Shown in pieces: positions 59,815 to 64,000 of a DNA stretch of 64,000 bases. The notes beneath the pieces are model-generated. The model did not search any database. It was not told the origin of the DNA and saw nothing but the letters and a program-made list of their open reading frames with translations. Both the position numbers and the translations under genes were made by a program. The DNA comes from Lachnospiraceae bacterium C1.1. GTDB lineage: Bacteria > Bacillota > Clostridia > Lachnospirales > Lachnospiraceae. Within the stretch, counting starts at the first letter, position 1; every line of letters begins with the position of its first letter. Location: NCBI GenBank assembly GCA_030434875.1, contig JAUISW010000001.1, positions 3,858,001-3,922,000 of the forward strand. The letters run 5' to 3'.

Positions 59815-60765
59815 ATGAACAAAAAAGGGTTATCTCTTTTGCTCGCGGTTTCAATGCTGTTCACAATGAATAGTGTTGCTTTTGCAGAAGAGGCGGTAGT
59901 TGAGGAAACAGCAGTTACAGAGGAAGCAGCTGCAGAGGACGTTACGGTAGAGGAAGTAACGGCAGAATCGGATGAGACAGTTGATGAGCAGTATGACAGC
60001 AGTGATGCTGATGATTGGAAGAATTATGATATCGATTATACTAAGCTTACATGGACGCAGAGTATAAATGGAAGCTCTAAGACTTACTTTGATGTGGGTA
60101 CTACAACTCCACCTTATACGGGAAAGAAACTGTCTGCTGAATACTTAGCGATTTATTTATATAATGAAGAAGCGGGATATAAAGTTCCTGTAAAAAAAAT
60201 AAAGACAAAGGCCAAGGCAAATGCTACAGGTTACGTAACTTACACGATTGCAGGGTTATGGGATTGGAAGGAAATACAGGGATATGTAAATGGAAGCTTT
60301 ACCCACAATATACCTGAAACAACAGCAAAAGCTTTATATAAGCAGGCAAAATCAGATTTGAAGTCAGCAAAGAATACTGAGCTTACAGCATATATTTGTC
60401 CGAGATGGATAAGCGGATCTGTAAGTAATGCTTTGATAAAGACATTAAAGAAGAATAAATCTCTGTCAACAAATGATCTTAGCTATACTTATGAAGGCAG
60501 ACCAGCTAAGGTAGGTAGCTCTGTTATAGTTAATGCAAAGAATGGCAAGGTAAAGAATGTTAAGCTTGTAAATGTTTCTTATAAGTATAATGTTTATGAT
60601 CCTACATTTGTTGGAAGTAAGAGAAGAAATAATTCATCCTATAAGATTAAAATTAGCACAACAACGTTGAAGAAAGGTGTCGATTACACTGTAAGCGGCG
60701 ATGTCATCAACTTTAATGGAAGTGCTACATGTAGTGGTTATGGCTCGTTCAAGGCCATGGATTAA
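59815..60765 (+). CDS. Secreted acidic-linker protein of unknown function (316 aa)
   Basis: Signal peptide 1-25 (LLLAVSMLFTMNSVAFAEE), an acidic Glu/Val/Thr-rich linker to about residue 65, then a beta-rich body with repeated YK/YN patterns (YDIDYTKLTWTQSINGSSKTYFDVGTTTPPYTGKKLSAEYLAIYLYNEEAGY; KGVDYTVSGDVINFNGSATCSGYGSF). The last part resembles Lachnospiraceae surface repeats with xxGVDYTV. The ATG at 59815 with GAGGAG is preferred. A strong terminator follows. No enzyme motif seen. Confidence 0.8.
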   Translation: MNKKGLSLLLAVSMLFTMNSVAFAEEAVVEETAVTEEAAAEDVTVEEVTAESDETVDEQYDSSDADDWKNYDIDYTKLTWTQSINGSSKTYFDVGTTTPPYTGKKLSAEYLAIYLYNEEAGYKVPVKKIKTKAKANATGYVTYTIAGLWDWKEIQGYVNGSFTHNIPETTAKALYKQAKSDLKSAKNTELTAYICPRWISGSVSNALIKTLKKNKSLSTNDLSYTYEGRPAKVGSSVIVNAKNGKVKNVKLVNVSYKYNVYDPTFVGSKRRNNSSYKIKISTTTLKKGVDYTVSGDVINFNGSATCSGYGSFKAMD

Positions 60766-60790
60766 TCCATATAAAAATGATAATGAAAGG

Positions 60791-60823
60791 GCGGTTTCGG
60801 CAGATTTGCCGGAACCGCTTTTC
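60791..60823 (+). terminator. Terminator of the secreted protein gene
   Basis: GCGGTTTCGGC / GCCGGAACCGC then TTTT. Confidence 0.88.
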
Positions 60824-60835
60824 TATATGGATTTT

Positions 60836-60925
60836 CTCGTCTGCGAAAGCAACACTATTCATTGTGAACAGCATTGAAACCGCAAGTAAAAGAGCTACCC
60901 CCTTTTTTGTTCATGTACTTTTCTC
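60836..60925 (-). pseudogene. Inverted duplicate of the secreted protein's RBS and signal peptide
   Basis: On the minus strand this repeats 59804-59892 (RBS, ATG and signal-peptide codons) with about 90 percent identity by eye. A five-G run after six A shifts the frame: with one G fewer it would read a clean signal MNKKGVALLLAVSMLFTMNS. It runs into the terminator of the neighbour, so it is a truncated copy. A further shared patch, 60970-60993 against 59633-59658, shows that the promoter region was duplicated as well. Confidence 0.75.
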
Positions 60926-61099
60926 GTTACTGTTCACAGGCAAACTGCGCACTCCGCTGCGCAGTTATAAAGTGGTGTATACATAAATTGTACGCATTTT
61001 GACCTGATGTGGAATTGTAAGAGCAGCAGGGATTCGGAGTAATTCACTTTCCAACGTGGAGATGGGCGGCGTGACTGTTCAGGGTACCTGAACAGTTAC
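60926..61099. repeat. Composite of MITE-like ends around diverged leader DNA
   Basis: Starts with 43 bases shared with the 47387 element (GTTACTGTTCACAGGCAAAC, then CTGCGCACTCCGCTGCGCAG hairpin) and ends with the 29-base palindrome (61071-61099) shared with 31134-31162. Between them is diverged copy of the upstream region of the 59815 gene. Confidence 0.65.
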
Positions 61100-61101
61100 A
61101 A

Positions 61102-62142
61102 TTATTCGTATGTCCTTGCGACAATTTCAAATCGTGGAAGGAGCAGGGAAACATAACCGTGTCCTGTGGAGGTGATTATTCCTCTTTTTATGAGTCTGGC
61201 ACGATATTTTGAGAAAACAGAGGATGTCATACCGGTCTTCTTACATATTTCACTGACTTTTGTATCATCATTTTTTATTGCCAGAACAACATCTTTGTCC
61301 TGCCTTGACAGAGAGAACCATATTTTCTGGTATACAAAATCGTCCAGCATATCATCAAGCTTTAATAGAATATCAGTTAATTCCATTTCATCTCTATGCT
61401 CATAATATAGAAGACCAAGTGCCTGAAAAGCAAAAGCATATCCCTTTGTTATTTTTGCGAGTTTTTTTGCGCTTTCTCCATCAATTTGAAAAATATCTGC
61501 GTATTGTTTTGCTATTTGGTGCAGGCTAAGAGGCGCCAGAGATATTTTTGGGGTTCTCAGCAAAAAAGTCAGAGCCGGATCATTTTGGATTGCGTAAATA
61601 TTTTCGTATAAGCCGGTCATTAACAAAAAAACAGGGTAATCCTTCCTTACAAATATCTGGAACTGGCTTGCAAAGTGACGCATATTATCATTATGCATTA
61701 TCTCATCGATAGTAATGAGTACCTTCTTGTTATGCTTTTTTAACGAAGACAGTACGTTATCTATGATACTAACGTTGTCCTGAGGAGTATCGTTTCCATT
61801 AACACCAATAGCAAAACCGGCAATTGATATATTAAAACCCTGTTTAAGAAAATCCGGCATTTTTTTGCAGGAGTCAATTAAACGCATAGCACAGTCGTTT
61901 ATCAGATTTTGTGTAGAGTTCAGATCTATTACGACCCAGTCCCTGTTTTTACCAAGCTCATTTGCTATGGAAGTCATGAGGACAGTTTTTCCGCTTCCTC
62001 TTATTCCTTCTATAATGTAGGCCTGGCTGATAGGATTATCGGCTTCAAATGTACTCAGGATCATATCTGTATTTTCATATCTGGATATATATTCGTTGGG
62101 TTGTTTTCCAAAGGTAAGGGTAAAGGGGTTATTCTTTTTCAT
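61102..62142 (-). CDS. AAA-family ATPase, ORC/ATPase_2-like
   Basis: 346 residues from ATG 62142 (AAGGA upstream; 62160 lacks an RBS). Walker A IIEGIRGSGKTVLMTSI, Walker B KVLITIDEIMHND, a C-terminal winged-helix region DTKVSEICKKTGMTSSVFSKYRARLIKRGIITS. Proteins of this type occur as solitary genes in gut Firmicutes and are often linked to mobile DNA. Role unknown. The gene ends two bases before a 29-base palindrome that may act as its terminator. Confidence 0.82.
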   Translation of the reverse strand: MKKNNPFTLTFGKQPNEYISRYENTDMILSTFEADNPISQAYIIEGIRGSGKTVLMTSIANELGKNRDWVVIDLNSTQNLINDCAMRLIDSCKKMPDFLKQGFNISIAGFAIGVNGNDTPQDNVSIIDNVLSSLKKHNKKVLITIDEIMHNDNMRHFASQFQIFVRKDYPVFLLMTGLYENIYAIQNDPALTFLLRTPKISLAPLSLHQIAKQYADIFQIDGESAKKLAKITKGYAFAFQALGLLYYEHRDEMELTDILLKLDDMLDDFVYQKIWFSLSRQDKDVVLAIKNDDTKVSEICKKTGMTSSVFSKYRARLIKRGIITSTGHGYVSLLLPRFEIVARTYE

Positions 62143-62182
62143 AATGTCGCATCCTTTCATAAATTTTCATAATTTATTATAC

Positions 62183-62232
62183 TTTCATAATTCATCATAA
62201 TTCAATATATTTTCATAATTCATCATAATTCA
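62183..62232. repeat. Direct repeats upstream of the AAA ATPase gene
   Basis: Two 22-base copies (62183-62204 and 62211-62232; core TTCATAATTCATCATAATTCA) with a 28-base period, plus flanking partial units from 62164. They lie just upstream of the ATPase start on the minus strand, an operator- or iteron-like position. Confidence 0.65.
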
Positions 62233-62344
62233 TCATATTTTCGCTAAACTTTCATGCATGGCTGATGCCGTGCGCTTTTCTATCTTGACAAGCCCTTTAA
62301 TAATTCAGTATAATAAAGCAGTTGTTGGAAAACAATAATTTAAT

Positions 62345-62537
62345 AATGAATAAAGGCTATGACGAAAAATCACTTCCGAGCTGTGACTCTGAACGGTACG
62401 CCGAAAGGCGGCTCATTAAGTCGATCCGTATTCATCTCACGTTACAGAGATGGCACATGATGGTGTGTATAGGTGGTACAACGGAAAACAAAGAGGCTCC
62501 GCCCTATAGACAATATAGGACTGAGCCTCTTTTTTAA
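62345..62537 (+). ncRNA. T-box riboswitch of ileS
   Basis: Leader with a short stem I region (GACGAAAAATCACTTCCGAG on), a stem III-like CATCTC/GAGATG hairpin (62429-62456), the T-box core AGGTGGTACAACGG (62471-62484), whose UGGU fits the A discriminator of tRNA-Ile, and a terminator AAGAGGCTC/GAGCCTCTT plus TTTTTT (62491-62537). Uncharged tRNA-Ile should favour anti-termination. The exact specifier codon was not fixed. The core ends ACAACG instead of the usual ACCGCG. Confidence 0.8.
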
Positions 62538-62606
62538 AATTTTGGAGTTGGACAAACGGATTTTTAGTCAAGGTCCAATCAGTGTAACCAGAGGAGGAAA
62601 TTTAGA

Positions 62607-64000
62607 ATGTACGAGAAAGTCAATACTGATCTGAACTTCGTCTCAAGAGAAAAACAGATCGAGAAATTCTGGAAAGATCATGATATCTTCGAGAAGTCAA
62701 TGGAACAGAGAAAACAGGGTGAGACCTACACATTTTATGACGGACCGCCAACGGCAAACGGAAAACCGCATATCGGTCACGTTCTTACCCGTGTTATCAA
62801 GGATATGATCCCTCGTTACAGAACTATGAAGGGCTATTATGTACCGAGAAAGGCCGGCTGGGATACACATGGACTTCCGGTAGAGCTTGAAGTAGAGAAA
62901 AAGCTCGGTCTTGACGGCAAGGAGCAGATAGAAAAATACGGACTTGAGCCGTTTATCAAAGAATGTAAAGAGTCAGTATGGAAATATAAGGGGATGTGGG
63001 AGGACTTCTCATCATCCGTTGGTTTCTGGGCAGATATGGAGAAGCCTTATGTAACTTATGAGGACAACTATATTGAGTCTGAATGGTGGGCACTTAAAAA
63101 TATCTGGGACAGAGGCCTTCTTTACAAGGGCTTTAAGATCGTTCCTTACTGCCCTCGCTGCGGCACTCCTCTTTCCAGCCACGAGGTTGCCCAGGGCTAT
63201 AAGAACGTTAAAGAGCGTTCGGCTATCGCACGTTTCAAGGTTAAGGATAAGGACGAGTACATCCTTGCATGGACAACCACTCCCTGGACACTTCCTTCCA
63301 ACGTTGCACTTTGCGTAAATCCTGAGGAAACCTACGTAAAGGTACACACAGCAGACAATTATACATATATCCTTGCAGAGGCTCTTTTAGAGAAGGTTTT
63401 AGGCGGAGAGGAAAATCCCTGCTCGCCTTATGAAGTTCTCGAGAAGTGCAAGGGTACAGACCTTGAGCATACAGAATATATCCCGCTTTTTGACTGCGCA
63501 GGCGCAGAGGCTGCAAAGCAGAAAAAGAAGGCTCACTTCGTAGTATGCGACGGATATGTAACCATGGAAGATGGTACCGGTGTAGTTCACATCGCACCTG
63601 CATTTGGTGAAGACGATGCCCGCGTAGGAAGAAAATACGACCTTCCTCTCGTACAGTTCGTTGACAGCCAGGGTAACATGACTAAGGAGACTCCTTTTGC
63701 AGGACTTTTTGTTAAGAAGGCAGATCCGGAAGTATTAAAAGACCTTGAGGCCAGAGGACTTCTCTTCAGTGCACCGAGCTTCGAGCATGACTATCCTTTC
63801 TGCTGGAGATGCGATACCCCGCTTATCTACTATGCAAGAGAGTCATGGTTCATAAAGATGACAGAGGTTAAGGATGAACTTTTAGAGAATAACAGCCAGA
63901 TTAACTGGATCCCAGAGACTATCGGAACAGGACGTTTCGGAGAATGGCTCAGAAACATCCAGGACTGGGCTGTTTCGAGAAACCGTTATTGGGGAACACC
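62607..64000 (+). CDS. ileS: Isoleucyl-tRNA synthetase, type 2 (3' end outside window)
   Basis: Class I synthetase charging tRNA-Ile; 464 codons visible and still open. DGPPTANGKPHIGHVLTRVIKDMIPRYRTMKGYYVPRKAGWDTHGLPVE contains the HIGH motif, TWTTTPWTLPSNVALCV belongs to the editing domain and WCPRCGTPL-like YCPRCGTPLSSHEVAQGY is typical. The wording around HIGH matches the eukaryote-like type 2 enzyme, which is often less sensitive to mupirocin. ATG 62607 follows AGAGGAGGA and the T-box. Confidence 0.95.
   Translation, partial: MYEKVNTDLNFVSREKQIEKFWKDHDIFEKSMEQRKQGETYTFYDGPPTANGKPHIGHVLTRVIKDMIPRYRTMKGYYVPRKAGWDTHGLPVELEVEKKLGLDGKEQIEKYGLEPFIKECKESVWKYKGMWEDFSSSVGFWADMEKPYVTYEDNYIESEWWALKNIWDRGLLYKGFKIVPYCPRCGTPLSSHEVAQGYKNVKERSAIARFKVKDKDEYILAWTTTPWTLPSNVALCVNPEETYVKVHTADNYTYILAEALLEKVLGGEENPCSPYEVLEKCKGTDLEHTEYIPLFDCAGAEAAKQKKKAHFVVCDGYVTMEDGTGVVHIAPAFGEDDARVGRKYDLPLVQFVDSQGNMTKETPFAGLFVKKADPEVLKDLEARGLLFSAPSFEHDYPFCWRCDTPLIYYARESWFIKMTEVKDELLENNSQINWIPETIGTGRFGEWLRNIQDWAVSRNRYWGT

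Noticed and set aside
62183..62232. Direct repeats considered as a CRISPR fragment
   Set aside because: Spacing of six bases leaves no spacer; AT-rich operator-like repeats fit better. No cas genes in the window.
62322..62537. 71-codon plus-strand ORF before ileS
   Set aside because: It coincides with the T-box leader and ends in its terminator; no RBS.

Overview
The window reads as chromosome from an anaerobic, plant- or mucus-sugar-using member of the Clostridia, most likely family Lachnospiraceae. I infer this from moderate GC, strong AGGAGG-type ribosome sites, a T-box before ileS, a tetrahydrofolate riboswitch before folT, YesM/YesN regulators, GH43 arabinoxylan enzymes, PDDEXK/Rpn-type proteins and a glycyl-radical bacterial microcompartment (BMC). 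No rRNA, tRNA or CRISPR array was seen.

Layout. 1-2.4 kb: end of a galactose/methylgalactoside-type ABC importer (mglA partial, mglC). 2.5-6.0 kb: zinc operon (Fur/Zur regulator, small peptide, znuA-znuC-znuB), then a decayed lipoprotein gene. 6.2-9.9 kb: acyltransferase, small membrane protein, uridine kinase, amidase, MscL. 10-29 kb: a B12-independent 1,2-propanediol-type BMC locus in two divergent wings. The minus-strand wing carries a NifJ-like 2-oxoacid:ferredoxin oxidoreductase, a flavoprotein-like protein, a BMC-H protein with a long Lys/Glu/Ala tail, PduL, EutJ, EutN, PduP-type aldehyde dehydrogenase and Fe-alcohol dehydrogenase, followed by a PocR-domain kinase and an AraC receiver protein that have both lost their phospho-transfer residues. 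The plus-strand wing carries a PduO-C/GlcG-like protein, the glycyl radical diol dehydratase, its activase, PduB, PduA/J-type BMC-H, two EutS-type proteins and EutP. Together these should turn 1,2-propanediol into propionaldehyde inside a shell and split it into propanol and propionyl-phosphate.

29-33 kb is accessory DNA: an ORF6N-domain gene with a duplicated perfect operator-like palindrome, small ORFs, a palindromic mobile-element-like insert, dUTPase and an orphan beta-class DNA methyltransferase. 33-40 kb: an ankyrin-GH43 fusion, purC, riboswitch-folT-folC, an HD-domain protein and an SDR. 40-47 kb: gene remnants and hairpins, then a two-gene unit of a MATE transporter fused to a HATPase-like domain and an A-T-C nonribosomal peptide synthetase. 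47-58 kb: a truncated ATPase gene next to a 149-bp MITE-like element with target duplication, a secreted 1832-residue double-GH43 enzyme, and a YesM/YesN/solute-binding protein operon lacking permeases. 58-64 kb: an Rpn-like nuclease, a secreted acidic protein flanked by an inverted copy of its own 5' end, an AAA ATPase, a T-box and the start of type-2 ileS.

The strongest unexplained signals are: a dispersed element made of inverted pairs of a ~110-bp unit whose hairpin stems co-vary between copies (18.6, 33.0, 59.3 kb); the ORF6N operator duplicated inside its own coding region; the phospho-dead PocR/AraC pair beside the BMC; and the MATE-HATPase/NRPS pair. Family assignments come from motifs I can read in the sequence and from memory of the families; no database search was run.
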